A stretch of 64,000 nt of DNA from contig JAFEAY010000021.1 of assembly GCA_018266175.1 (NCBI GenBank), forward strand, positions 1-64,000, in the 5' to 3' direction. The position numbers were made by a program, and so were the translations under genes. This document shows positions 16,905 through 25,938 of the stretch, piece after piece. The DNA is from Candidatus Dependentiae bacterium. Lineage in GTDB: Bacteria; Babelota; Babeliae; Babelales; RVW-14. Each line of letters starts with the position of its first letter. The first letter of the stretch is position 1. The notes beneath the pieces are model-generated. The model was given only the letters and a program-made list of their open reading frames with translations. It did no database searches and was not told the origin of the DNA.

Positions 16905-17045
16905 ATGGTTCAGCAAATAACCATGACATCCATTTGCCAATCACTTGTGATACCAGGATCAATCCATTTCAATGGCCGCGACGCCAAGACCTATCCAAAA
17001 GTCGAATCTCTTCTTAAATCAAAACGATTTTCTAAACAGAGCTAA
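16905..17045 (+). CDS. Possible small protein of 46 residues
   Basis: ATG at 16905 with AAAGGA 6 nt upstream opens a 46-codon frame ending in TAA at 17043-17045. The product begins MVQQITMTSICQSLV and ends KSKRFSKQS. No signal peptide and no recognised family. It sits alone between the ankyrin gene (divergent) and the ABC transporter operon. It could be a real small gene or the remnant of a longer one. The following 200 bp to 17259 show no gene or clear promoter. Confidence 0.3.
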   Translation: MVQQITMTSICQSLVIPGSIHFNGRDAKTYPKVESLLKSKRFSKQS

Positions 17046-17259
17046 TTTTTTATTTAAAAAGTAGCCTGTCTCCTTTTATTACTTGATGAAGTTTTTATTT
17101 TCATACAAGACTACTTTGCTTATTTTTTATTTTTTTACATATGAACTCGGGCTTAATGGACCATGGTGTACGTTATAACTCGTTATTGCACAGCGTGCAG
17201 TATCCATAAGCACCGTATTTCTTGATGCGTAATATTTTTTTTAATGTTAGGAATAAATC

Positions 17260-18054
17260 ATGAATTCTGTTCGCCTGTACAGCCTCTTTGGCTGCATATT
17301 TTTTATATTGTTTTTATCGTCATGTCGCAATCCCTCAACATCTTATACTCAAATAAAAAAGACCATCACCTTTGGCATGCTCCCTGCCGATGCACCATTT
17401 ATGGCGGTCAATGAGCACGGTGAATACGAAGGATTTGATGTTGATGTTGCCCGTGAAATAGGCAAAGTATTGGACCGCCCCATACGAATTATCGATCTGG
17501 GAATGGCTGAGCTTTTTATCGCCCTTGATCGCAAAAAAATCGACGTACTCATGTGTGGCCTCTCCATCACCACGCAGCGCCGAGAACGCTTTAACCTTGT
17601 TCATTATCAGGGTCATGGGGTTAAAACCTTCCCACTCGTTTTTTGGAATCAAGCACCTGCCAATATTGGCTCCATGGAGGACCTACGTGGACACAACATC
17701 ACTATTGCCGTTCTTCCCGGAACCTTGCAAGAAGGATTTGCTCAGCAGTTCGATTTTGTAAAGACCAAGGCGATCAATACCTATGCAGATATTATCCTTG
17801 AGCTTCAGTACAAAAAGGTTGATGCTGCGCTCTTTGATGAGGCGATTGAGAGCTTTGTTAAGCAGTTTCCTCAATTTCGCGTTATCAATGTCCCACTTGG
17901 CGACTTTGAATCTCATGGGCATGGCATTGCGCTGCACAAGACAAATAGTGAGCTTACTCAACAAATTGAACAAGCAATGCAAACACTCAAAAATAATGGC
18001 ACCATTGCCCGCTTAGAAAAAGCCTGGCAAATGAATGGGGAAAACAATGATTAA
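17260..18054 (+). CDS. Amino-acid ABC transporter substrate-binding lipoprotein
   Basis: 264 residues with lipobox LSSC (Cys22), so it is lipid-anchored at the membrane. The mature protein is a family 3 periplasmic binding protein: ITFGMLPADAPFMAVNEHGEYEGFDVDVAREIGKVL, then a conserved GLSITTQRRERFNLV and the hinge ITIAVLPGTLQEGFA. These proteins bind polar amino acids (Gln, Arg, His) for import. The family's Arg that contacts the ligand carboxylate is present in TQRRERF. First gene of a three-gene operon; it overlaps the permease gene by 20 nt. AGGAATAA precedes the ATG. Ligand not determinable by eye. Confidence 0.92.
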   Translation: MNSVRLYSLFGCIFFILFLSSCRNPSTSYTQIKKTITFGMLPADAPFMAVNEHGEYEGFDVDVAREIGKVLDRPIRIIDLGMAELFIALDRKKIDVLMCGLSITTQRRERFNLVHYQGHGVKTFPLVFWNQAPANIGSMEDLRGHNITIAVLPGTLQEGFAQQFDFVKTKAINTYADIILELQYKKVDAALFDEAIESFVKQFPQFRVINVPLGDFESHGHGIALHKTNSELTQQIEQAMQTLKNNGTIARLEKAWQMNGENND

Positions 18055-18721
18055 CGGACTATTTCTCTTTATCAAAACGTCAGGGCCTCTTCTCATCCAG
18101 GGGCTCTGTTCAACCATCCTGCTTTCACTGTGCTCTATCACTATCGGACTTTCATGCGGCATGATTTTTGGCATTCTGCTTTCGCACAAACTTAGAGTTC
18201 CTTTGATGGCGCACATACTTGGCTTTTACGTTTTTTGCGTACGAGGAATCCCATTTTTTGTGCAGCTTTTGGTAATTTACTTTGTCTTGCCTGATCTTAT
18301 CGGTATCGAGCTGTCCCCCTTCGCTGCCGGAGCACTTGCTCTGGGCAACTGCTCCACCGGCTATGTCGCAGAGATTGTTCGGGCCGGCATTAATGCACTC
18401 CCGATTGGGCAGTGGGAGGCAAGTAATGCGCTTGGCTATAGCACCTATGAAACCGTCCGCTGGATAATCATTCCCCAAATGCTTACCCATACAACTCCAG
18501 CACTTTTTAATGAGTTTATTTCACTCATTTTAAGCACATCAATTATTTCACAAATCGGAGAGCTGGAGTTGACCAAAGTCGGGGCCAATATTATTGCCCG
18601 TCACATGAATCCGCTGCCCGTGTATGCAGCACTTGCAATGCTCTATTTGCTCATCACAACAATTGTTTCCTGGACCGGAAAATATCTAGAACGGAGGTTA
18701 CGTTATGGTCATCGCTCATAA
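18035..18721 (+). CDS. Amino-acid ABC transporter permease (HisM/GlnP family)
   Basis: 228 residues with about five transmembrane helices. It carries the EAA-loop motif of binding-protein-dependent permeases: EASNALGYSTYETVRWIIIPQ (about 129-149), which docks on the ATPase. The N-terminal GLCSTILLSLCSI segment is typical of the His/Glu/Gln permease family. It forms the inner-membrane channel. Start is ATG 18035 or 18047 (GGGGAAAA precedes the latter); both overlap the binding-protein gene. The ATPase gene overlaps its end by 17 nt, indicating tight translational coupling. Confidence 0.93.
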   Translation: MGKTMINGLFLFIKTSGPLLIQGLCSTILLSLCSITIGLSCGMIFGILLSHKLRVPLMAHILGFYVFCVRGIPFFVQLLVIYFVLPDLIGIELSPFAAGALALGNCSTGYVAEIVRAGINALPIGQWEASNALGYSTYETVRWIIIPQMLTHTTPALFNEFISLILSTSIISQIGELELTKVGANIIARHMNPLPVYAALAMLYLLITTIVSWTGKYLERRLRYGHRS

Positions 18722-19424
18722 TCTTTCACTGCGCTATTCACGCAGAGAATCGTTGATACTTGATAATATCTCAGTCACCTTTTTCGCTGGACGCATTACT
18801 TTATTACTCGGAAAAAGTGGTGCAGGAAAAACAACGCTCTTGCGCTGCATTGCAGGGCTTGAAAAAGCTGCCCAGGGGACAATTACCATCGATAGAAAAA
18901 AGTTGTCCCAACTCACCCCAGCACAACGCGCAGGACAAGTTGGTATTGTATTCCAGCAATACAATCTCTTCCCTCACCTAACCGTAGAAGAGAATTGCAT
19001 GCAACCACTTATGGTTACACATGGGATACTTGAAGATCATGCTCGAACACAAGCTCATGATTATTTAAAATTGGTCGACATGGAGGGTTTTGCTCATCGC
19101 TATCCAGCACAACTATCAGGTGGCCAGCAGCAACGCGTCGCACTTGCCCGGGCATTATGTCTTGAACCTCAAGTCTTGCTTTTGGATGAACCAACATCAG
19201 CACTTGATCCAACCAATACACAATCACTGGTATTATTGTTGCAACGCCTTGCAGCAGAGGGACTTGCAATTGTTATTTCAAGTCACGATATGGAATTTGT
19301 TCGGAGTATACTCGATCAAGCATACTTGATTGAGAAGGGAAAGCTCGTTGATAAATTTGACCGCCTTAATACTCCATTAAGGTCCGATTCACCGATCAAT
19401 CGATTCTTGATGCCGAAAGCATAA
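18705..19424 (+). CDS. Amino-acid ABC transporter ATP-binding protein
   Basis: 239 residues, standard for GlnQ/HisP-type ATPases. Walker A GKSGAGKTTL, Q-loop VFQQYNLFPHLTV, signature LSGGQQQRVALARAL, Walker B VLLLDEPTSALDP and the switch His in ISSHDMEF are all present. It powers uptake through the permease encoded immediately upstream. Last gene of the operon; a hairpin lies at 19455-19475. Confidence 0.95.
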   Translation: MVIAHNLSLRYSRRESLILDNISVTFFAGRITLLLGKSGAGKTTLLRCIAGLEKAAQGTITIDRKKLSQLTPAQRAGQVGIVFQQYNLFPHLTVEENCMQPLMVTHGILEDHARTQAHDYLKLVDMEGFAHRYPAQLSGGQQQRVALARALCLEPQVLLLDEPTSALDPTNTQSLVLLLQRLAAEGLAIVISSHDMEFVRSILDQAYLIEKGKLVDKFDRLNTPLRSDSPINRFLMPKA

Positions 19425-19454
19425 ACCGTATAAAAAAACTATAGAAGCTAAGCA

Positions 19455-19475
19455 GGGGGCAATTACCGGGCCCCC
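19455..19475 (+). terminator. Hairpin after ABC transporter operon
   Basis: GGGGGC (19455-19460) pairs with GCCCCC (19470-19475) around a 9-nt loop. Only two T residues follow, so it may terminate weakly. It abuts the trhO promoter. Confidence 0.4.
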
Positions 19476-19504
19476 TTAGACAGAGCAAAAAAACATGTTA
19501 AAAT
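19476..19504 (+). promoter_or_regulatory. Candidate trhO promoter
   Basis: TTAGAC (19476-19481), 17-nt spacer, TAAAAT (19499-19504). It lies 37 nt upstream of the trhO start codon. Confidence 0.5.
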
Positions 19505-19540
19505 AGGCACTTTAGAACGCTTTGCAGGGGAATTAAGCTC

Positions 19541-20458
19541 ATGAATAAAAAGATATTACTGTATTACAAATATGTTCACATCGCCAATCCACAAGAAATT
19601 CGTGATTGGCAGCATGAACTGTGCTCAAAATTAAATCTTGAAGGCCGAATAATTCTGGCTCATGAAGGCATTAATGGCACCGTTGCTGGATCTGAAGCCA
19701 GCACAGACGCCTACATTGCTACTATGAATGAACACCCTTTATTTGGGAATATCGATTTCAAACAGACCCCTGTTCCAGCAGAACATAACTATTTTGACCG
19801 CTTGCGCGTTGTTGTTAAGTCTGAGATTGTTAACTTGGGTATTAACCCGGATCAATTAAAAGCCGAAGACTGTGCAACGCACCTGACCCCTGCGCAAGCA
19901 CATGAACTCCTTAAAAATAAGCCTGATGACTTGGTCATCCTTGATGGAAGAAACTACTTCGAAGCTCGTGTTGGCAAGTTTGAAGGGGCAATAACTCCTG
20001 AAGTTAATACCTTCAGAGATTTTCCAAAATACATCGAGCAAAATCTTGAGCAATTCAAAGATAAACAAGTACTCATGTACTGCACGGGCGGCATTCGCTG
20101 CGAACGAGCTTCTGCGCTCCTTCAAGAAAAAGGCGTAGCAAAAAAAGTTTTCCAAATTTTAGGTGGTATCCACCGCTATGTTGAACAGTTCCCTGAAGGA
20201 TTCTTTAGAGGGAAAAATTATGTCTTCGATCGTAGAATAACGGTCAAGGTTAATGATGACATTGTTGGCACCTGCGACTTATGCAATGCTCCTTGCGATG
20301 ACTACACCAATTGTTGCAATGCTTTATGCAATAAACATTTTATTGGCTGTAAAAATTGTGTTGAAAGCTATGCTAATGCATGCAGTAGCCAGTGCAATCA
20401 ACTGGTTAAAGAAAATAAAGTTTCCCAGCGCCCCTACAGAATACGCGTCCAAATCTAA
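19541..20458 (+). CDS. trhO: tRNA uridine(34) hydroxylase, rhodanese family
   Basis: 305 residues in the YceA/TrhO layout. An N-terminal alpha/beta domain (KILLYYKYVHI ... GRIILAHEGINGTVAGS) precedes a rhodanese domain (about 115-225) with active-site loop CTGGIRC (181-187; Cys181 is the family catalytic cysteine). The C-terminal tail (245-286) is Cys-rich (CDLC, CCNALC, CKNC). TrhO hydroxylates U34 of certain tRNAs on the way to cmo5U/mo5U. AGGGGAA precedes the ATG. It has its own promoter (19476-19504) and no functional link to neighbours is evident. Confidence 0.93.
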   Translation: MNKKILLYYKYVHIANPQEIRDWQHELCSKLNLEGRIILAHEGINGTVAGSEASTDAYIATMNEHPLFGNIDFKQTPVPAEHNYFDRLRVVVKSEIVNLGINPDQLKAEDCATHLTPAQAHELLKNKPDDLVILDGRNYFEARVGKFEGAITPEVNTFRDFPKYIEQNLEQFKDKQVLMYCTGGIRCERASALLQEKGVAKKVFQILGGIHRYVEQFPEGFFRGKNYVFDRRITVKVNDDIVGTCDLCNAPCDDYTNCCNALCNKHFIGCKNCVESYANACSSQCNQLVKENKVSQRPYRIRVQI

Positions 20459-20502
20459 ATATACTTACTCACTTTACACCTACTCACAAGGCAAAATTCC
20501 CC

Positions 20503-22485
20503 ATGAAGTACTTCAACACTGCTACGATTATTTGCTTACTCCTGCTTTCAAATCCAGTGAACATCAATGCTCAACCTACAAAGAAAAAATTAACTAAAAA
20601 AAGTACAGAACTCATCTCAAAAGCTCCTCTTAAACCATTACCCATAAATATTAACGACTTTAAAAAAATTATTCTTGGTAAGTATTTCTACGTTGATAAA
20701 ACTCGAGCAATTCATAATCTGTATCGAGGGGAAAAACAACATTTTTATTTTTTAACACGTCCGCAGGGATTTGGTAAAACCACACTCCTTTCAACGATTA
20801 AAGCTTATTTTGGAAACGATGCCTCACTCTTGGAAGGACTTTATGTTGCCAAAAGAAAACGCTGGAAAGAGATGTCACCAAAATCTGTTATAACGCTAGA
20901 TTTTTCAACCATACCTCACCGGACGTCTGCAGAAGAATTTAAAGAATTCTTAGCAGAATCGCTCGATACAATTACTGAAGAACTCAACTGCAATACAAGC
21001 AAAAGTAAATCCCCAATCTTGAAAATGCGGAATCTTGTTAATAAGCTCTATGGAAGAAAAAAGCGAAAAGTTGTTATTTTAATCGACAACTATGATACCC
21101 CAATCATGGTCAAGAGCTCACATCAGAAAGCAATCTACCAACAACTCAAAGATTTTTATTCCGCACTCCATGGCCTAGAAGATAAAATTGAATTTTTATT
21201 TATTACTGGATTGTGTAACTTTTGGGAAAAAGATCTCTTAGCGCAACTTAATCTCATCAATTTATCTCATGATGAAAGAAGTAAAAAGCTCATCGGTTTT
21301 TCTCAAAAAGAATTAGCAAAAAATTTTACTCCGTATGTTAATGAGTTTGCACAATCAAGTAAAATGACTGCAATTGATGTTCTTAAAAAATTAGAAACTT
21401 GGTATGGAGGTTATGATTTTACCACTCAGGATGACGAAACCGAATACGTTGCCAATCCAAAATCAATTTTAAAAGCACTTTCACAGAGCTCATATAGTAG
21501 TTTTTTTGAAAAAAGCAGTTTATATGGCTTACTCAGTGATGCTGAAAAAGATTCAGAATCAAAGCGTTTGATAGCAAAAATAACCTCAGATGAACCATGT
21601 GAAATAGATAGCATGAGCCTTGATCTACACCCTGAAACATCACTTGGTCAAGACCTAAGAGTCATTCCTGTTCTTCACCAGCTTGGGATAATTGCTGCTC
21701 AACAATTATCATTAAAACCACCACGCTACAACCTTACTTGCCCCAATAAGGAAGCTCGAAATATTTTAAAAGATAAAGAAATACTCAAGCTCATGACACC
21801 AGAATTGAGCACTGCAATTAACGAAAACTTTTTGGCTGTGAAGGAAGCAATTGCAAACCATAATCCTGAGCTTTTAATCAGCACAATTAATAAGATTATT
21901 TTTGCCATCCCATCAAAAATTCGTATTGCTAAAGAAGCATACTTTCAGTCAATCATTCACATTATTTTAATGGGATTGGACCTTTCTCCAAATTCTGAAT
22001 ATACCTCAGGAGAAGGTGTTGCTGACACCGTTTTGTACACCGATGAAATGGATTATATTTTTGAGTACAAGCTCAATAAAAAAAGCATACATGGCTTCAA
22101 GCAAATATATGACCGACGTTATGCTAATGGATTTGCTCATAGAAACAAGCCGATTACTTGCATTGCAATGTCATTTTATTGGAAAGGCGATGATTCTACA
22201 GAAAAAACAACTCCTCCCCTGAGAATATCGTATCGTATTGGCTATATTGACGTAGACGGTAATTGTATCGACCCCCATGAACTGATTACCTACAAATCAA
22301 TCGATGATTTTAAAAAATACTGCCTTGACCACCCTAAAAATCAAAAAACTCCTACAAAGCGAGCAAAAACCTTCGCTGATGCTCAAAAAGAGGCTCTCCA
22401 AAAAAGTGATGCCGATATGGAGGCTGAACTCATGGGCTGGAAAAAAACGGGCCTACAATCTTCAAAAGCAATCGTTTTTAAATAA
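20503..22485 (+). CDS. Exported AAA-ATPase/PD-(D/E)XK nuclease-like protein (DUF1703 type)
   Basis: 660 residues. Signal peptide (about 1-23) and a Lys-rich linker. An AAA-ATPase-like domain then starts at LPININDFKKIILGKYFYVDKT, with a P-loop RPQGFGKTTL (86-95) and Walker B VVILIDNYD (190-198). The C-terminal third has the PD-(D/E)XK-like arrangement Asp508 ... Glu521-Tyr-Lys523 (YIFEYKLN). Such AAA plus nuclease-like proteins are abundant in symbionts and parasites, usually as large paralogous sets; function is unproven. A signal peptide on an ATPase/nuclease suggests activity outside the bacterial cytoplasm. Another family member follows (22669) and a fragment lies at 14438. SD AAGGCAA is modest. 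Confidence 0.85.
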   Translation: MKYFNTATIICLLLLSNPVNINAQPTKKKLTKKSTELISKAPLKPLPININDFKKIILGKYFYVDKTRAIHNLYRGEKQHFYFLTRPQGFGKTTLLSTIKAYFGNDASLLEGLYVAKRKRWKEMSPKSVITLDFSTIPHRTSAEEFKEFLAESLDTITEELNCNTSKSKSPILKMRNLVNKLYGRKKRKVVILIDNYDTPIMVKSSHQKAIYQQLKDFYSALHGLEDKIEFLFITGLCNFWEKDLLAQLNLINLSHDERSKKLIGFSQKELAKNFTPYVNEFAQSSKMTAIDVLKKLETWYGGYDFTTQDDETEYVANPKSILKALSQSSYSSFFEKSSLYGLLSDAEKDSESKRLIAKITSDEPCEIDSMSLDLHPETSLGQDLRVIPVLHQLGIIAAQQLSLKPPRYNLTCPNKEARNILKDKEILKLMTPELSTAINENFLAVKEAIANHNPELLISTINKIIFAIPSKIRIAKEAYFQSIIHIILMGLDLSPNSEYTSGEGVADTVLYTDEMDYIFEYKLNKKSIHGFKQIYDRRYANGFAHRNKPITCIAMSFYWKGDDSTEKTTPPLRISYRIGYIDVDGNCIDPHELITYKSIDDFKKYCLDHPKNQKTPTKRAKTFADAQKEALQKSDADMEAELMGWKKTGLQSSKAIVFK

Positions 22486-22504
22486 TTAAATTATAAACTT
22501 ATGT

Positions 22505-22544
22505 CCTGTTAAATCTAAAATTGACGTATCTTAAATTTAACAGG
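22505..22544 (+). terminator. Hairpin after the AAA/PD-(D/E)XK gene
   Basis: CCTGTTAAATCTAA (22505-22518) pairs with TTAAATTTAACAGG (22531-22544) with one mismatch and a 12-nt loop. It is followed by CACTCCCTTTT rather than a clean T-run. Confidence 0.45.
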
Positions 22545-22668
22545 CACTCCCTTTTCAACACCCAATCACTTGCTTCCATTTACATTGACCTGCAAATAAA
22601 AAAATTGATAGTTTCAAAAAAGCACTTAGTTCTATCAATTTTGCACAGATTAATGCCTTAGGAGAGCA

Positions 22669-24243
22669 ATGAACAGATTTTTTTTAAGCTTATTTAAACG
22701 AACCAATAATCCTTTAAATCTGGCAATACTCTTTGCACTTATAAGTTCATTTGTATGCCAAGGCATGAATGAATCAAGGGAAAAACGGAAACTAGGTGAT
22801 GACCCATCACCTAGTTCGAGCTTATTACAAGAAAAACGAAGAAAAGTTCTAGGTGATTTCCAAGATAGCTCAGAATCAAATTCTGGAGATGAACAGATGA
22901 CAACCTCTGTTGAGCCAGAAGAACTCTTACCACCCCTTATGCCTGTACCAGAATTTCTTGCACAACTCAAAAATGCTCTTGATCAAAATAATATTTTTAC
23001 TATTACTCGGTCATTTGATGACCTGATTAAATGTATCCCTCAAACACTTCAAAATCCAAATCATAACGAGGGATTTTATCACAGCTTAATTCATACACTC
23101 TTAAGATTGACAAACTACACCGTTTGCTCAGATATTCCAACAGGAAGCGGAGAAGCTGACACCTATATTCGAACAGCCAACAATATTTATCTCTTTGAAT
23201 TCAAGATCAATCAGAAAGAAGCTCAAGAAAAAAAACAAAAGAATACGGTTCTTAATGCACTTAAACAGATTTTTGAAAACGATTATTATAAACAAAATCA
23301 TCAAGATGATGTACCTATGACGCTTGCTGGCATTTCTTTTCATGGAATATCAGATCATACAAAAATTCAAGACAATTTTACTCATCTCTCATGTGCCTCG
23401 TTGGAGCTTAAAAAGGACCCTACAACACTCAGGGCATACCCTTTTGCTCAGCCAATAAAATCAATTGGAAACCATAATAGAGCCCCAAATCTCTGTATCC
23501 TTAAGAATTGGAATCAATTCCATGTACACAAAGATGCTCCTCGAGAAGACCTTGAGGCCGTTAGTAATGAGTCCTATTCACAAATCAACCTCTATCATCC
23601 AAATTTATATAAGATTCAAGAGGGGCTTCTCAACAATAATGTCCCTCTTGTTGTTAAAAATATCGAATGTATTCTGCATGCAATTCCATGGTCATTACGC
23701 AAATTTAATCGTGAATACTTTCAAGCAATCATCTATACATCGCTGCTATGCTCTGGAATAAATATTACTACAAACGAAAATAACATTAAAATTCAGACCG
23801 ATAACTGTAGGTATAAATTTATTATTAGTTTTAGTCGTGATTCCAATATTCAAAAAATCCAAACCAGCTTGCAAAAAAAACTTAATGCCCTTTCCCTGAA
23901 ATATATCTCAATCAAAAAAGCCCGTAGTGAGTGTAAGCCAGAAATGTTAATCCTGCTCAATATTAATCAGCCACCACAAGGTGAAAGTAATGCAAGCAAA
24001 ATTCAATTAATTAGTCAGGGGATCGTCATAAAGAATAGAGTTATATATCACCTGGATGGAGAAACAAAAATTACGAGCTTAAAAAAAGCGTTACCATCAA
24101 GCATAATCATCACCAGTCCAAGCACAGTCACAAGACCGGCAAGGCCAACTATCTTTCAAGATGACCCACCAAGTCCTTATCAGCCACCTCGAGCTAAAAT
24201 TATGCTCAAAGAAACTATTCAAGAACATGGCGATCTTTATTGA
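22669..24243 (+). CDS. Exported protein with tandem PD-(D/E)XK-like domains, second one degenerate
   Basis: 524 residues with an N-terminal hydrophobic signal (about 12-32). The first domain (about 95-260) corresponds to the C-terminal nuclease-like part of the preceding gene, with Asp164 ... Glu177-Phe-Lys179 (IYLFEFKINQ). A second copy (about 305-440) repeats the helical lead-in (NNNVPLVVKNIECILHAIPWSLRK versus a similar stretch near 105), but its strand reads RYKFIISFSRD and lacks the E-x-K pair, so it is probably inactive. No AAA domain is present. It follows the AAA paralogue by 183 bp. A role outside the cell is inferred. A bidirectional terminator follows. Confidence 0.75.
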   Translation: MNRFFLSLFKRTNNPLNLAILFALISSFVCQGMNESREKRKLGDDPSPSSSLLQEKRRKVLGDFQDSSESNSGDEQMTTSVEPEELLPPLMPVPEFLAQLKNALDQNNIFTITRSFDDLIKCIPQTLQNPNHNEGFYHSLIHTLLRLTNYTVCSDIPTGSGEADTYIRTANNIYLFEFKINQKEAQEKKQKNTVLNALKQIFENDYYKQNHQDDVPMTLAGISFHGISDHTKIQDNFTHLSCASLELKKDPTTLRAYPFAQPIKSIGNHNRAPNLCILKNWNQFHVHKDAPREDLEAVSNESYSQINLYHPNLYKIQEGLLNNNVPLVVKNIECILHAIPWSLRKFNREYFQAIIYTSLLCSGINITTNENNIKIQTDNCRYKFIISFSRDSNIQKIQTSLQKKLNALSLKYISIKKARSECKPEMLILLNINQPPQGESNASKIQLISQGIVIKNRVIYHLDGETKITSLKKALPSSIIITSPSTVTRPARPTIFQDDPPSPYQPPRAKIMLKETIQEHGDLY

Positions 24244-24254
24244 AATCAAAAAAT

Positions 24255-24287
24255 AAAAAGAGCCTCGAACAAATCGAGGCTCTTTTT
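24255..24287. terminator. Bidirectional intrinsic terminator
   Basis: AGAGCCTCGA (24259-24268) pairs with TCGAGGCTCT around loop ACAAA, flanked by five A and five T. It serves the nuclease-like gene (plus) and kdsA (minus), which converge here. Confidence 0.9.
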
Positions 24288-24328
24288 ATGAAATTACATT
24301 CTTGAAACTTTTTATCAAACTTCTTTTT

Positions 24329-25204
24329 TTATCGCGCTTCTGGAACAGGATTGCTTTTTGCCCATGCATCCAAATCAATCAAATAACTCACAAGCTTTTC
24401 AAGATCAGCATGACGAATCATATTGGGTCCGTCAGAATGAGCCTGCTCAGGATTTTCATGCACTTCCATAAAAATTCCAGCTATCCCTTGCACAACCGCT
24501 GCGGCTGCAAGCGTTGCCACAAACTCTCGATTTCCACCAGAAGCACCACCAAGTCCACCAGGTCGTTGAACCGCATGCGTTGCATCCAACACCACCGGTT
24601 TACCGGTGCTTTTCATAATTGGATAATTACGGGAATCAACAATTAAATTGTTGTAACCAAAGGTAAATCCACGCTCACAAAGCCAGGTATTCTGATTGCC
24701 CGTTGATTCTATTTTTGCAATCAATGGCTCCATATTTTCAGGAGCTAAAAACTGCCCCTTTTTCAAATGGATAGGAAGACCTGTTTTTCCGGCTGCAAGC
24801 AGTAAATCTGTTTGTCGACATAAAAATGCAGGAATTTGAATAATATCAACAACATCAGCTATTGCTGCCATTTGTGAAATATCGTGAACATCGGTAATAA
24901 CAGGTAAATCAAACTCTTGCTTCACGTGTGCAAGAATTTTAAGACCTTGATCAATACCAACACCACGCTTACTCGTTAAAGAAATACGATTTGCTTTGTC
25001 AAAAGAACCTTTGAAGATGAGCTTAAACGAAAGCTTTTCTGAAAGTTTTTTAAGAAACTCAGCAGCTTTAAACGTAAAGCTTTCTCCTTCAATGGCGCAG
25101 GGTCCAAGAATAAAAAAAAGCTGTTGATCGTTTCCAACCTTATAAAGCCATTCATATGAAGATTTTTTTATCATGTTTTCCACGCGCTCCCATCCATGCA
25201 TCAT
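24329..25204 (-). CDS. kdsA: 3-deoxy-8-phosphooctulonate synthase
   Basis: 291 residues. It condenses phosphoenolpyruvate with arabinose 5-phosphate to Kdo 8-phosphate, the first committed step of the Kdo sugar of lipopolysaccharide. Family motifs are FILGPCAIEGE, FKGSFDKANR, PVITDVHD, IQIPAFLCRQTDLL and LDATHAVQRPGG. The ATG overlaps the nusB stop as ATGA. A second ATG at 25174 would give a product closer to the usual length, and neither has a strong ribosome binding site. Last gene of the efp-nusB-kdsA run. Shares the terminator at 24255-24287. Confidence 0.97.
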   Translation of the reverse strand: MMHGWERVENMIKKSSYEWLYKVGNDQQLFFILGPCAIEGESFTFKAAEFLKKLSEKLSFKLIFKGSFDKANRISLTSKRGVGIDQGLKILAHVKQEFDLPVITDVHDISQMAAIADVVDIIQIPAFLCRQTDLLLAAGKTGLPIHLKKGQFLAPENMEPLIAKIESTGNQNTWLCERGFTFGYNNLIVDSRNYPIMKSTGKPVVLDATHAVQRPGGLGGASGGNREFVATLAAAAVVQGIAGIFMEVHENPEQAHSDGPNMIRHADLEKLVSYLIDLDAWAKSNPVPEAR

Positions 25205-25878
25205 TTTTTAGCTTCAGCGTGAGCAATTTTTTGTTTGAAAAATTCATCCAGTACACCATTAACAAATTTGTAAGCATCTTTTTCTGCAAATGTTTTTGCA
25301 AGCTCAACCGCTTCGTTAATGATAATTGAATGAATCGCATTGTCCTGACGTAGTTCCCAAAGTGCAAGGCGTAGAATTAATCGAGTGCAGCAACCTAGTC
25401 GCTCAAGCCTCCAATTTTTAAGATATGGCTTAACCTGTTCATCAAGCTCATCTCTGCAGTCAATAGCACCACGAGCAAGATCTAAGGTAAATGGATGTTC
25501 ATCAATGTCAATTTCAAACCAATTGTCAAAATCTCTTACAGCTTTTTCAAGTGAAATAGCATAATCAAAGCGATCAACCGCGTAACACAAATAAAATGCT
25601 ACACATCGTTCATCTCGACGAGAATCAAGTTTAATTAAGACCTCTTCAGATTCAACTTCTTGTAAAGCTTCTGCTTGCTGTTGCTCGTGATCAAGCTCAG
25701 CATCAATAGGCAAAGTATTCAACTCTTCAGGCAACAGAGACGCATCTTCAGATAGTACATCCAGATCTTCTGTTGATATATCCGTATCTTCAGTAGATTC
25801 TTCTGTTTTTTCAGATACTTCGATATTTTCAGCAGGTACGTTTAACTCTTCTTCAGATGAAAGCGGTTTCTTTTTCAT
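25201..25878 (-). CDS. nusB: Transcription antitermination protein NusB with acidic N-terminal extension
   Basis: 225 residues. The NusB domain occupies about 78-220 and includes CVAFYLCYAVDRFDY, the LIL helix RLILRLALWELRQ and the family-typical AIHSIIINEAVELAKTFAEKDAYKFVNGVLDEF. NusB with S10 binds boxA in rRNA leaders and lets RNA polymerase read through. The first 75 or so residues are extremely Glu/Asp/Ser-rich with short repeats such as TEDLDVLSEDA, not part of the usual protein of about 140 residues. The ATGA overlap couples it to kdsA. efp lies 60 nt upstream. Confidence 0.92.
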   Translation of the reverse strand: MKKKPLSSEEELNVPAENIEVSEKTEESTEDTDISTEDLDVLSEDASLLPEELNTLPIDAELDHEQQQAEALQEVESEEVLIKLDSRRDERCVAFYLCYAVDRFDYAISLEKAVRDFDNWFEIDIDEHPFTLDLARGAIDCRDELDEQVKPYLKNWRLERLGCCTRLILRLALWELRQDNAIHSIIINEAVELAKTFAEKDAYKFVNGVLDEFFKQKIAHAEAKK

Positions 25879-25938
25879 GGTTTGAAAATTCCATATGGTA
25901 TAGTAACAATAAGCTTTTCGCGAATAGAGGCAGCTGGA

